A stretch of 64,000 nucleotides of DNA from Defluviicoccus sp. bin129 (GCA_002239065.1 MPNO01000007.1:1-64000), one strand, 5' to 3'. Shown: positions 53,836 to 63,103, counted from the stretch's first letter. Numbers and translations are program-made. Notes: generated by a model from the sequence alone, not told the origin.

Positions 53836-55530
53836 ATGTCGATGCCCGCCCGCGGATACCGGGATCTGCACGAACACATCGCCGCGCTGCGCGAGGCCGG
53901 CCTGCTGATCGAGATCGACCGGCGGATCAACAAGGACACCGAGATGCATCCGCTGGTCCGCTGGCAGTTCCGCGGCGGCATCGACGCCGAGGACCGCAAG
54001 GCGTTCCTGTTCACCAACGTGGTCGATTCCAAGGGACGCGAATTCGACATCCCGGTCCTGGTCTGCGGGCTCGCCGCCAACAGCCGGGTCTACGAGATGG
54101 GCATGGGCGTGCCGCTGGCCGAGATCAAGGAGAACTGGATCCGGGCGATGAACGCGCCCGTGGAGCCCAACCCCGTGGATGACGCGCCGTGCCAGGAAAT
54201 CGTCTACCGCGACCGCGACCTGCTCGACGGGAACGGGCTCGACGCGCTGCCGGTGCCGATCTCCTCGCCCGGCTGGGACAACGCGCCCTACACCACCTCG
54301 TCGCACTTCATCACCAGGGATCCGGAGACCGGCGTCCAGAATATGGGCAATTACCGGGGGATGCTGAAGGCGCCCAACCGGATCGGCATGAACCCGTCGA
54401 TCGAGCTCAGGACCGGCGGCTACATGCACTGGGAGGCATGGAAGAAGCGGGGCGAGCCGATGCCTTGCGCCATCGTCCTCGGCTGCCCGCCGGTGGTCTC
54501 GTTCACCGCCGTCCAGAAGATGCCGGAAAGGCTCGACGAGCTCTGGGTCTCGGGCGGTCTGGTGGGCAAGCCGCTCAACGTGACGCAGGCCAGGACGGTC
54601 GATCTCCTGGTCCCCGCCGAGGCCGAGGTGGTGATCGAGGGCCTGGTCTCGACCGAGCTGCTGGAGCCCGAGGCGCCGTTCGGCGAGAGCCACGGCCATG
54701 TCAATCTCCAGGAATACAACGGCTACGTGGACGTGACCGCGATCACGAGACGGCGCGACGCGGTCATCACCTCATGGGTGAGCCAGGTGACGCCGTCCGA
54801 ATCGAGCGCGATCAAGCGGCCGGCCTACGAGGCGGCGCAGATCGAGCATCTGCGCGACCATCTCGGCATCAAGGGGGTGAAGCACGTCGCCACCCACGAG
54901 CCGCTCACCTCGCTGCACAAGCTGATCGTCGTCGTCGTCGAGCGCGAGACGCCGCGCACCGAGATCTGGCGCGCGCTCTACGGCGTGGCCTCGCTGCGGC
55001 GCGCCGAAGGCAAGTGGGTGATCGCGGTCAACGAGGATATCGACCCCGACGACACCAACGCCGTGTTCTGGGCGATGTCCTACCGCTCCAAGCCGCATCG
55101 CGACGTCGAGATCCTCAAGCACAAGGACGAGGGGCACGGCCCGCGCAGCCTGATCGACTCGGAAGACTCGGCGGTGCTGGTCGACGCGACGCTGAAGGAG
55201 ACCTTTCCGCCGGTCTCGCTGCCCAAGCGCCAGTACATGGAGGCGGCGGCCGAGATCTGGAACGAGCTCGGCCTGCCGAAGCTGAGGCCCGAGAGGCCGT
55301 GGTTCGGCTACGATCTCGGCGAGTGGAACGAGGAACTCGAAATGATGGCGCGCCGCGCGGTGCGCAGCGAGTATTGGGAGACCGGACAGATCATCGCCCA
55401 GCGCCGCCGCGGCGACGTCGCGATGAATACCGAAATCCGCACGCTGGACGAAGGCAACCCCGGGGCGAGCGGTTCGGGAAGCGAGGAGGGAGAGCTCACA
55501 TGGGACGGCTTGACGGACGCGTCGCGATAG
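53836..55530 (+). CDS. UbiD-family prenyl-FMN decarboxylase, copy 1
   Basis: A 564-residue (de)carboxylase. The residues that correspond to Arg173, Glu277 and Glu282 of fungal Fdc1 are Arg174 (MGNYRG), Glu279 and Glu284 (PEAPFGES); Asn169 is a likely metal ligand. The start DLHEHIAALREAGLLIEIDR followed by NKDTEMHPLVRWQFRGG marks the subfamily shared by all three copies. It has an unusual acidic tail (GSGSEEGELTWDG). ATG 53836 is used; ATG 53842 is an alternative. The end overlaps the following SDR by 31 bp. UbiD enzymes decarboxylate or carboxylate aromatic or alpha,beta-unsaturated acids and need prFMN from UbiX, which is not in the window. Confidence 0.92.
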   Translation: MSMPARGYRDLHEHIAALREAGLLIEIDRRINKDTEMHPLVRWQFRGGIDAEDRKAFLFTNVVDSKGREFDIPVLVCGLAANSRVYEMGMGVPLAEIKENWIRAMNAPVEPNPVDDAPCQEIVYRDRDLLDGNGLDALPVPISSPGWDNAPYTTSSHFITRDPETGVQNMGNYRGMLKAPNRIGMNPSIELRTGGYMHWEAWKKRGEPMPCAIVLGCPPVVSFTAVQKMPERLDELWVSGGLVGKPLNVTQARTVDLLVPAEAEVVIEGLVSTELLEPEAPFGESHGHVNLQEYNGYVDVTAITRRRDAVITSWVSQVTPSESSAIKRPAYEAAQIEHLRDHLGIKGVKHVATHEPLTSLHKLIVVVVERETPRTEIWRALYGVASLRRAEGKWVIAVNEDIDPDDTNAVFWAMSYRSKPHRDVEILKHKDEGHGPRSLIDSEDSAVLVDATLKETFPPVSLPKRQYMEAAAEIWNELGLPKLRPERPWFGYDLGEWNEELEMMARRAVRSEYWETGQIIAQRRRGDVAMNTEIRTLDEGNPGASGSGSEEGELTWDGLTDASR

Positions 55531-56258
55531 TCACCGGCGCCGCGCAGGGAATCGGCGCGGCCTTCGCCCGCGCGATGGCGGCGGAGGGGGCGAAGATCGC
55601 CATCGCCGATCTGGATACCGGAGAAGCGGTGGTCGACGAATTGAAGGCCGGCGGCGCCGAGGCGATCGACGTGCCGACCGACGTCGCCGACGAAGACTCC
55701 TGCAAGGCGATGGTCGCGCGCACGGTGGCGGAGTTCGGCGGGCTCGACATCATCGTCAACAACGCCGCCGTCTTCACCACGATGGAGCGCAAGCCCTTCG
55801 ACCAGATCTCGGTCGAGGAGTGGGACAAGGTGCTCGCCGTCAACACCAAGGGCGTCTGGCTCTGCTGCAAGGCGGCGGTGCCGGAGATGCGCAAGAAGAA
55901 ATACGGCAAGGTCATCTCGATCTGCACCGGGCGGATCTTCAAGGGCTCGCCCTTCTTCCTGCATTACGACGCGTCCAAGGCCGCGGTGCTCGGCATCACC
56001 CGCGCGCTCGCCCGCGAGCTCGGCGACGACAATATCTCGGTCAACGCGATCGCGCCGGGCTCGACGATGTCGGAGAACGTGCTCAAGCGCACCAACTGGA
56101 TGGGCGGCGGGCCGGAACGCACCCGCGCGACCCGGGCGATCAAGCAGGACGAGACGCCGGAGGATCTGGTCGGCGCCTGCCTCTATTTCGCATCCGCCGA
56201 CAGCGACTTCGTGACGGGCCAGACCATCGTCGTCGATGGCGGCTCGGCCATGTGGTAG
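55500..56258 (+). CDS. Short-chain dehydrogenase/reductase embedded in the ubiD operon
   Basis: A 252-residue NAD(P)-dependent oxidoreductase with TGAAQGIG at 12-19, NNAAV and YDASK. The position of the catalytic serine, thirteen residues before the tyrosine, is Thr in ISICTGRIF, a conservative change. The start lies inside the first ubiD gene (31-bp overlap) after GAGGAGGG, and its stop abuts the second ubiD gene. It therefore probably oxidises the alcohol or reduces the carbonyl of the same pathway. Confidence 0.88.
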   Translation: MGRLDGRVAIVTGAAQGIGAAFARAMAAEGAKIAIADLDTGEAVVDELKAGGAEAIDVPTDVADEDSCKAMVARTVAEFGGLDIIVNNAAVFTTMERKPFDQISVEEWDKVLAVNTKGVWLCCKAAVPEMRKKKYGKVISICTGRIFKGSPFFLHYDASKAAVLGITRALARELGDDNISVNAIAPGSTMSENVLKRTNWMGGGPERTRATRAIKQDETPEDLVGACLYFASADSDFVTGQTIVVDGGSAMW

Positions 56259-57911
56259 ATGGCGACCGCCCTGCCGGATTCGACCGCGCGGCGCGCGTAC
56301 CCGGATTTCCGCGACCATGTCGGCGCGCTCGACCGGGCGGGTCTCCTGTTCCGCGTCGACGAGCCGATCGACAAGGATGCCGAGATGCATCCGCTGGTCC
56401 GCTGGCAGTTCCGCGGGGGCTTGCGGGAAGACCAGCGCAAGGCCTTCCTGTTCACCGACGTGACCGACGCGAAGGGCCGGCATTACGACATGCCGGTGGT
56501 GATCGGCGCGCTCGCCGCGAGCGCCCGGATCTACGGTATCGGCATGGGCGTGCCGGTCGAGGAGATCGGCGAACGCTGGACCGCGGCGATCGCCAACCCG
56601 GTCCCGCCCGTCGAAATTTCGCGCGCGCCCTGCCAGGAGGTGGTGGTCGAGGGCGAGGCGCTGCTCGGCGAAAGGCGGGGGCTCGATGCGCTGCCCGTGC
56701 CGATCTCGACGCCGGGTTTCGACGCCGCGCCCTATCTGACGGCGACCGGCTGCGTCACCCGGAACCCGGAGACCGGGGTGCAGAACATGGGGACCTACCG
56801 GGCCGGGCTGAAGGCGCCGGACCGGCTGGCGGTCCGCATGGCGACGCGGTCCGGCGGCGCCGAGGGCTATCGCCACTGGCTGCAATACCGCGAGCGCGGC
56901 GAGAGAATGCCCTGCGCCATCGTGCTCGGCCCGCCGCCGGCGGTGGCCTATTGCGCGCCGCAGAAGCTCCAGATGGGGCTCGACGAGGTCGCGGTGGCGG
57001 GAGGAATCGCCGGCGCACCGATCAATGTCGTGCGCTGCCGGACGGTGGACCTCACCGTGCCGGCGGAATCGGAGATCGTCATTGAGGGTCTGATCGACAC
57101 CGAGCTCGTCGAGCCCGAGGCGCCGTTCGGCGAGAGCCACGGCCATGTCGCGCTGGAAGACTACAACATGATCATGCGGGTGAGCGCGATCACCCACCGC
57201 CGCGGCGCCGTCCTGTGCTCGATCATCAGCCAGGTGACGCCGTCCGAATCGAGCGTCATCAAGCGGGTCGCCTACGAGCCGCTGTTCCTCACCCACCTGA
57301 CCGACCGTCTCGGCATCAAGGGCGTCAGGCGGGTGGTCATGCACGAGCCGCTGACCAATATCCGCCGGGTGATCTTCCTCCAGTTCGAGCGCGGCGTGCC
57401 GCGGACCGAGGTGTGGCGGGCGCTCTACGGCGCGTCGTCGCTGCAATCGGCCTGCGGCAAATACGTCGTCGCGGTGTCGGACGACATCGATCCCGAGAAC
57501 GCCGATGCCGTGTGGTGGTCGATCGCCTATCGTGCCAACCCGCGCGAGGACTCGGCCGTGCTCGACCATCGCCACCGCGGCCACGGGCCGAAGACCGAGG
57601 ACCCGGATTTCGAGGACTCGACGCTGCTGATCGACGCCACCCTCAAGGGCGACATGCCGCCGGTCGCGCTCCCGAAGGAAGCCTTCATGGACCGCGCGCG
57701 GAAAATCTGGGAGCGCCTGGATCTGCCGCCGCTCAGCCCCGAGAGCCCGTGGGCGGGCTATTCGCTGGGCGACTGGGAGGAGCGCTGGGAACAGGCCGCC
57801 GCGCGCGCCGTCGCGGGCGAGTATCTGGAGAACGGCCGGCTCACCGCGCAGCGCCGGCGGCGCGCCGTCGAGCCCGAAACCTCGGTCCGCTGGGTCGAAG
57901 ACGATGACTGA
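56259..57911 (+). CDS. UbiD-family prenyl-FMN decarboxylase, copy 2
   Basis: A 550-residue protein homologous to its two neighbours. Catalytic counterparts are Arg181 (MGTYRA), Glu287 and Glu292 (PEAPFGES); Asn176 is the likely metal ligand. It differs from copies 1 and 3 around the substrate region: it has GFDAAPYLTATGCVTRN where they have GWDNAPYTT, and RMATRSGG where they have GMNPS. That suggests a different substrate or a structural role. ATG 56259 abuts the SDR stop; the end overlaps copy 3 by 8 bp. Confidence 0.9.
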   Translation: MATALPDSTARRAYPDFRDHVGALDRAGLLFRVDEPIDKDAEMHPLVRWQFRGGLREDQRKAFLFTDVTDAKGRHYDMPVVIGALAASARIYGIGMGVPVEEIGERWTAAIANPVPPVEISRAPCQEVVVEGEALLGERRGLDALPVPISTPGFDAAPYLTATGCVTRNPETGVQNMGTYRAGLKAPDRLAVRMATRSGGAEGYRHWLQYRERGERMPCAIVLGPPPAVAYCAPQKLQMGLDEVAVAGGIAGAPINVVRCRTVDLTVPAESEIVIEGLIDTELVEPEAPFGESHGHVALEDYNMIMRVSAITHRRGAVLCSIISQVTPSESSVIKRVAYEPLFLTHLTDRLGIKGVRRVVMHEPLTNIRRVIFLQFERGVPRTEVWRALYGASSLQSACGKYVVAVSDDIDPENADAVWWSIAYRANPREDSAVLDHRHRGHGPKTEDPDFEDSTLLIDATLKGDMPPVALPKEAFMDRARKIWERLDLPPLSPESPWAGYSLGDWEERWEQAAARAVAGEYLENGRLTAQRRRRAVEPETSVRWVEDDD

Positions 57912-59544
57912 CCGGCGCTACCCCGACCTGCACGACCATATCGCCAATCTGGACGAGGCCGGCCTGCTGGTCCGCGTCGACCGCGAGATCAACAAGGACA
58001 CCGAGATGCATCCGCTGGTCCGCTGGCAGTTCCGCGGCGGCATCCCGGAAGCCGAGCGCAAGGCGTTCCTGTTCACCAACGTGGTGGATTCGCAGGCCCG
58101 GCGCTACGACATCCCGGTGATCGTCGGCGGACTTGCGGCGAGCCGCGAGATCTACCGCCGCGGCATCGGCTGCGAGCTCGACCGGATCGAGGAACGCTGG
58201 GCGGAGGCGATCGCCAACCCGATCCCGCCGCGCGAGGTCGCCGACGCGCCGTGCCACGAGCTGGTGTTCACCGACGAGGCGCTCAATACCGAGGGCAACG
58301 CGCTGGACGGTATCCCGGTGCCGATCTCGACCCCCGGCTGGGACAACGCGCCCTACACGACGCTGTCGCAATACATCACCCGGGACCCCGATACCGGCAT
58401 CCAGAACATGGGCAATTACCGCGGCCAGGTGAAGGCGCCGCGCCGCCTCGGCATGAACCCCTCGCTCGAGCTGCGCCCCGGGATCTACGCCCACTGGCAG
58501 AAATACCGGGCGCGCGGCGAGCCCATGCCGGCGGCGGTGGTGCTCGGCGCGCCGCCCTGCGTCACCTTCACCTCGACGCTGAAATTGCCCGAGTCGGTCT
58601 GCGAGTTCGACATCGCGGGCGGGCTGGTCGGCCACCCGCTGAACGTGGTGCCGGCGAAGACCGTCGACCTGCTGGTCCCGGCGGAGGCCGAAATCGTCGT
58701 CGAGGGGTTCATCGACACCGAGTACCTGGAGCCCGAGGCCCCGTTCGGCGAGAGCCACGGCCACGTCAACCTGCAGGAGTTCAACGCGTTCATGGACGTG
58801 ACCGCGGTCACGCGGCGCCGGGACGCGGTGCTGACCTCGATCATCAGCCAGGTCACGCCGTCGGAATCGAGCACCATCAAGCGGGTGGCGATGGAGCCGC
58901 TCTTCCTCGCCCATCTCAGGGATGCGCTCGGCATCAAGGGGGTGGTCCGGGTCGGCATGCACGAGCCGCTGACCAACATCCGCAAGGTGATCGTGGTCCA
59001 GGTCGAGCGCGGCCTCGCGCGGACCGAGATCTGGCGCGCGCTCTACGGCGCGGCGTCGCTGCACCGCGCGGCCGGGAAATACGTGATCGCGGTCAACGAG
59101 GACATCGACCCGGACAACGCCGACGCGCTGTTCTGGGCGATGGCCTATCGCGCCAACCCGGCGCTCGACCTCGAAATGCTGGGCCACCGCGACCAGGGCC
59201 ACGGCCCGCGCAGCCTGCGCAATGACGGCGAGGATGCGAGCGTGCTGATCGACGCCACGCTGAAGGAGGATTTCCCGCCGATCTCGCTGCCCAAGCGCGA
59301 ATTCATGGAGAAGGCCCGGACGATCTGGGAGGAGCTCGGCCTGCCGCCGCTCAAGCCCGAGACGCCGTGGCACGGCTACAGCCTCGGCGAATGGTCAGAC
59401 GAGTTCGACCGCGCGGCCGCGCTGGCGACGCAGGGCGAGTACTTCGAGACCGGCCGGATCATCGCCCAGAGACGGCGCAAGGACGTGGAGATGAACACCG
59501 AGGTGCGCCGGGTGGACGGGGCATCGGAAGACGAACGCGGCTAG
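57904..59544 (+). CDS. UbiD-family prenyl-FMN decarboxylase, copy 3
   Basis: A 546-residue protein closest to copy 1: both have INKDTEMHPLVRWQFRGGI and PGWDNAPYTT. Catalytic counterparts are Arg173, Glu278 and Glu283, with Asn168 as a likely metal ligand. Start ATG 57904 lies within the last codons of copy 2, so translation is coupled. It ends the operon and is followed by a large inverted-repeat unit. Three tandem homologues could be separate enzymes for related acids, or subunits of one hetero-oligomeric carboxylase as in the acetone/aryl-acid carboxylases; the sequence alone does not decide. Confidence 0.92.
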   Translation: MTDRRYPDLHDHIANLDEAGLLVRVDREINKDTEMHPLVRWQFRGGIPEAERKAFLFTNVVDSQARRYDIPVIVGGLAASREIYRRGIGCELDRIEERWAEAIANPIPPREVADAPCHELVFTDEALNTEGNALDGIPVPISTPGWDNAPYTTLSQYITRDPDTGIQNMGNYRGQVKAPRRLGMNPSLELRPGIYAHWQKYRARGEPMPAAVVLGAPPCVTFTSTLKLPESVCEFDIAGGLVGHPLNVVPAKTVDLLVPAEAEIVVEGFIDTEYLEPEAPFGESHGHVNLQEFNAFMDVTAVTRRRDAVLTSIISQVTPSESSTIKRVAMEPLFLAHLRDALGIKGVVRVGMHEPLTNIRKVIVVQVERGLARTEIWRALYGAASLHRAAGKYVIAVNEDIDPDNADALFWAMAYRANPALDLEMLGHRDQGHGPRSLRNDGEDASVLIDATLKEDFPPISLPKREFMEKARTIWEELGLPPLKPETPWHGYSLGEWSDEFDRAAALATQGEYFETGRIIAQRRRKDVEMNTEVRRVDGASEDERG

Positions 59545-59610
59545 TGTTCCAATTCCGACGTCTCCACCCATCTGCACGGCGCCCCCACCCCGTCATGGCT
59601 GGCCCCCCTT

Positions 59611-59820
59611 GTCACCCCGGACTTGATCCGGGGCCCAGGGAAGCCGGGCGACGGCGGTGCCTGTGGCCCTGGGCCCCGGATCAAGTCCGGGGTGACAAAA
59701 GGGGGGGACAGGGATGGCAGGTGCGGACGCACCGCAATCCGTGGCCCGATCCGGCGGATGGGCCGGTAACCCTTTGCACCCGATCCAGCCAACCAAACCG
59801 GACAGCAGTGGAACAAGTCC
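59611..59820. repeat. Long compound repeat, copy 1 (family 2 palindrome plus tail)
   Basis: 59611-59696 is an 86-bp palindrome with perfect 30-bp arms: GTCACCCCGGACTTGATCCG continuing to GGGGCCCAGGG, and its complement. A tail follows with CCGGCGGATGGGCCGGTAAC and ACCGGACAGCAGTGGAACAA up to 59820. The whole unit occurs again in reverse at 62881-63103. The gap 59545-59971 contains no supported gene. Confidence 0.93.
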
Positions 59821-59971
59821 GGCCATACGAATTGCGGGGGAAAGGCGCGGCCACGGCGAATGAGCTGTGGAAGCGGGGCACCAGGCGGCGCTGTTCCGTC
59901 CCGCCTCCGCTGGACAACACCGAGGCCGCGCGGCTAGACCCTGCGCGGCATGTCCGCCCCGGGAGGAGCGA

Positions 59972-61051
59972 TTGGCTGACTTCGCGACACTGCACGAGAT
60001 CGTCGCCGCCGCGCGCGGCAACCTGTCGGACGGCGCCTGGGACTATCTGACCGGCGGCGCCGAGACCGAGACCTCGCTGCTGCGCAACCGGCTGGGGCTC
60101 GATTCGATCGCCTTCAGGCCGCGCGTGCTCAACGACGTGAGCACCATCGACCTCTCCGGGACGATCGCCGGCCACCCGACGCGGCTCCCCGTGTCGCTCG
60201 CGCCGATGGGCTCGCTCGAACTCATGCACCCGGACGGCTCGATGGCGGTCGCGAGGGCGGCCGAGGCGTTCGGCACCGTCTCCTATCTGAGCTCGGTAAC
60301 CCATCCGGGGCTGGAGGCGGTCGCCGAGGGCACCTCCCACCCGAAGGTGTACCAGCTCTATGTCCGCGGCGGCCGCGATTCGGTCGCCGAGGTGGCGAAG
60401 ATGGCGGTTTCGGCCGGGTATGTCGCCTTCTGCCTCACCGTCGACGTGGCCCTCTATTCGCGCCGCGAGCGCGACCTGATCAAGCGCTACGTGCCGACCG
60501 CGCGCCGTTCGGCCGGCGAGGGAATGGAGTACCAGGCCAGCCTCGACTGGGACCTGGTCAAGTGGTTCAAGGACTCCTTCGACATCCCGCTCCAGATCAA
60601 GGGGGTCGCGACGGCCGAGGACGCGGCGCTCTGCGTCGAGCACGGCGTCGACACCGTCTATGTCTCCAACCACGGCGGGCGCCAGCTGGACCACGGCAGG
60701 GCGACCGTCGACATGCTCCCCGAGGTGGTCGAAGCGGTCGCCGGCAAGGCCGAGATCGTCGTCGACGGCGGCTTCATGCGCGGCGCCGACATCGTCAAGG
60801 CGATCGCCCGGGGGGCCGATTCGGTCGCCATCGGCAAGGTGCAGGGGTTCGGCCTCGCCGCCGCCGGCATGCCCGGCATCGTCCGGGTCCTCGAACTCCT
60901 GGAAGAGGAGATGCGCATCTCGATGGGGCTGATGGGGCTGACCCGGCTGGACCGGCTCGACGCGACCTTCCTCCACCCCGCCCCGCCGGTGCGCGAACCC
61001 TCGGTATTGTCCGCCTTTCCCTTTCTCACCCTCAGGTCACCGGAGTATTGA
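59972..61051 (+). CDS. FMN-dependent alpha-hydroxy acid dehydrogenase
   Basis: A 359-residue member of the glycolate oxidase/lactate/mandelate dehydrogenase family, oxidising a 2-hydroxy acid to a 2-keto acid. Active-site counterparts are Tyr130, Lys210 (LQIKG), His234 and Arg237 (SNHGGRQLDH), and the FMN phosphate site VVDGGFMRGADIVKA. The start is TTG 59972 behind GGGAGGAG; the open frame back to 59867 runs into repeat-adjacent sequence. No membrane-anchoring loop as in S-mandelate dehydrogenase is evident. Three bases separate it from the ThDP enzyme, which could act on its keto-acid product. Confidence 0.9.
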   Translation: MADFATLHEIVAAARGNLSDGAWDYLTGGAETETSLLRNRLGLDSIAFRPRVLNDVSTIDLSGTIAGHPTRLPVSLAPMGSLELMHPDGSMAVARAAEAFGTVSYLSSVTHPGLEAVAEGTSHPKVYQLYVRGGRDSVAEVAKMAVSAGYVAFCLTVDVALYSRRERDLIKRYVPTARRSAGEGMEYQASLDWDLVKWFKDSFDIPLQIKGVATAEDAALCVEHGVDTVYVSNHGGRQLDHGRATVDMLPEVVEAVAGKAEIVVDGGFMRGADIVKAIARGADSVAIGKVQGFGLAAAGMPGIVRVLELLEEEMRISMGLMGLTRLDRLDATFLHPAPPVREPSVLSAFPFLTLRSPEY

Positions 61052-61054
61052 GCG

Positions 61055-62857
61055 ATGAACATGCTGCAATTCGACCGCCCGGAACTCGGCGGCAACCGCC
61101 AGATGGAATGGACCAGCGACGTCGCGGCCGAGATGCTGCGCCGGCTCGGCATCAAATACGTCTCGCTCAACCCGGGCGCCAGCTATCGCGGGTTCCACGA
61201 CTCGATCGTGAACTATCTCGGCAACGAGGACCCGCAGATGCTGCTCTGCCTGCACGAGGACCACGCGGTCTCCATCGCCCATGGCTACGCCAAGGTGACG
61301 GACGAGCCGATGGGGGCGATCGTGCATTCCAATGTCGGGCTGATGCACGGGCTGATGGCGATGTTCAACGCCTGGTGCGACCGCACGCCGGTCTACGTGA
61401 TGGGGGCGACCGGGCCGGTGGACGCGCCTTTGCGCAGGCCGTGGATCGACTGGATCCACACCGCCAAGGACCAGGGCATGATGCTGCGGAACTTCGTCAA
61501 GTGGGACGACGAGCCGCGTTCCGCCGAGGCGATCGTCGAGACCATGCTGCGCGCAGGCATCATGGCGAAGACGCCGCCGCGCGGCCCGGTCTATATCTGC
61601 CTCGACGCGGGGTTGCAGGAGACCCGCCTCCAGGGGGACGTGACGATCCCGGACGCCGCGCGCTTCGACGTGCCGGAGACGCCGCATGCCTCGGCCGAGG
61701 CGGTGGCCCGGGCGGCCGACGCGCTGGTCGCCGCCGAGCGCCCGGTGATGATGATCGGCCGGGTCTCGCGCGGCCAGGAGGATTGGGACCGCCGCGTGCG
61801 CCTCGCCGAGATGCTGGGCGCCCGCGTGGTCACCGACCTCAAGACGTCCGCGTCCTTCCCGACCGGCCATCCGCTGCATGCCGGCCCGCCGTCGAACTGG
61901 GTGCGCGGGCCGGGCGAGGACCTCGTGCGCAACGCCGACGCGCTTCTGGTGCTCGACTGGATCGACCTCGCCGGCACCTTCAAGGCGCTCGGCCTCGGCT
62001 ACGGCGTCGAGGCCCGGGTGATCGACGTGACGCTCGACTCTTACGTCCATAACGGCTGGTCGATGGACCATTTCGGGCTGGCCGTGGGCGACCAGCGCCT
62101 GCTCGCCGACCCGGACGCGTTCGCGGCCCAGCTCCTCGCCGCGGTTGAGGAAAGGCTCGGCGGCCAGCCCGGATTCGCCGGCGGCGATCCGGTGCCGCTC
62201 GCCGAACCGGATGCCAAGGATGCCTCCGCGCCCATCGCCCCGCGCGACATCGCGGGCGCCCTCAACCGGGTCAAGGGGGAGAGGAAGATCACGCTGACCC
62301 GGGTGCCGCTCGGCTGGGCGGGCGATTCGTACCACTTCGCCGAGCCGCTCGATTACCTCGGCAACGATGGCGGCGGCGGGCTGGGCTCCGGCCCGGGCAA
62401 TGCCGTGGGCGCCGGGCTCGCGCTGATGGGATCGGGGCGGGTGCCGGTGGCGATCCTCGGCGACGGCGACTTCATGCAGGGCGGCTCGGCGCTGTGGACC
62501 GCCGCGCATTACAACATCCCGGTGCTGTTCGTGGTGTCCAACAACCGGTCCAACTTCAACGACGAGGTCCACCAGGAGGCCATGGCGAAGGAGCGCAACC
62601 GGCCGGTGGAGAACCGCTGGATCGGCCAGCGCATCGACGACCCGGCGATCGACCTCGCCGGCTATGCCCGTTCGCAGGGCGTCGACGCGGCGGGTCCGGT
62701 CGAGACCGCGGGCGAGCTCCCGGCGGCGCTCGATGCCGCCATCGCGGCGGTCGAGAGCGGCAAGCCCTTCCTGCTCGACGTGGTGGTCCAGCCGGGCTAC
62801 AGCGCGCCGATGGTGACCCGCGCGAGCGGCGAGGCGTCGACCGGCACGGCGAGCTGA
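61055..62857 (+). CDS. Thiamine diphosphate-dependent decarboxylase/synthase-like enzyme
   Basis: A 600-residue enzyme of the acetolactate synthase/benzoylformate decarboxylase family. The N-terminal Pyr domain has the catalytic Glu68 in LHEDHAVSIAHGYAKVT; a central FAD/Rossmann-like domain follows (ERPVMMIGRVSRG); the C-terminal PP domain has the ThDP motif starting GDGDFMQGG and ending VVSNNRS. A position after a hydroxy-acid dehydrogenase is reminiscent of mandelate catabolism (mdlB-mdlC), suggesting decarboxylation of an aryl or alkyl 2-keto acid. No acetolactate small subunit is present. It is followed by the second long repeat. Confidence 0.88.
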   Translation: MNMLQFDRPELGGNRQMEWTSDVAAEMLRRLGIKYVSLNPGASYRGFHDSIVNYLGNEDPQMLLCLHEDHAVSIAHGYAKVTDEPMGAIVHSNVGLMHGLMAMFNAWCDRTPVYVMGATGPVDAPLRRPWIDWIHTAKDQGMMLRNFVKWDDEPRSAEAIVETMLRAGIMAKTPPRGPVYICLDAGLQETRLQGDVTIPDAARFDVPETPHASAEAVARAADALVAAERPVMMIGRVSRGQEDWDRRVRLAEMLGARVVTDLKTSASFPTGHPLHAGPPSNWVRGPGEDLVRNADALLVLDWIDLAGTFKALGLGYGVEARVIDVTLDSYVHNGWSMDHFGLAVGDQRLLADPDAFAAQLLAAVEERLGGQPGFAGGDPVPLAEPDAKDASAPIAPRDIAGALNRVKGERKITLTRVPLGWAGDSYHFAEPLDYLGNDGGGGLGSGPGNAVGAGLALMGSGRVPVAILGDGDFMQGGSALWTAAHYNIPVLFVVSNNRSNFNDEVHQEAMAKERNRPVENRWIGQRIDDPAIDLAGYARSQGVDAAGPVETAGELPAALDAAIAAVESGKPFLLDVVVQPGYSAPMVTRASGEASTGTAS

Positions 62858-62880
62858 GGCGGCGCCAATTCGTCACGCCC

Positions 62881-63103
62881 GGACTTGATCCACTGCTGTC
62901 CGGTTTAGTTGGCTGGATCGGGCGCAAGACGTTGGTGCAGAAGGGTTACCGGCCCATCCGCCGGATCGGGACACGGATTGCGGCACGGGCACACCTGCCA
63001 TCCCTGTCCCCCCCTTTGTCACCCCGGACTTGATCCGGGGCCCAGGGCCACAAGCACCGCCCGCGCCCGGCTTCCCTGGGCCCCGGATCAAGTCCGGGGT
63101 GAC
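62881..63103. repeat. Long compound repeat, copy 2 (inverted relative to copy 1)
   Basis: The tail (62881-63012) is the reverse complement of the tail of copy 1 with an extra ~13 bases near 62925-62938. The 86-bp palindrome follows at 63018-63103 with its inner spacer also reversed. Thus the two copies face each other across 59821-62880, which contains the two genes above. A further short copy of ACCGGACAGCAGTGGAACAA lies at 63162-63181. The gap 62858-63266 holds no supported gene. Confidence 0.92.

Noticed and set aside
59611-63103. Composite transposon
   Set aside because: No transposase or integrase lies between or beside the inverted repeats, and no target-site duplication could be identified by eye.
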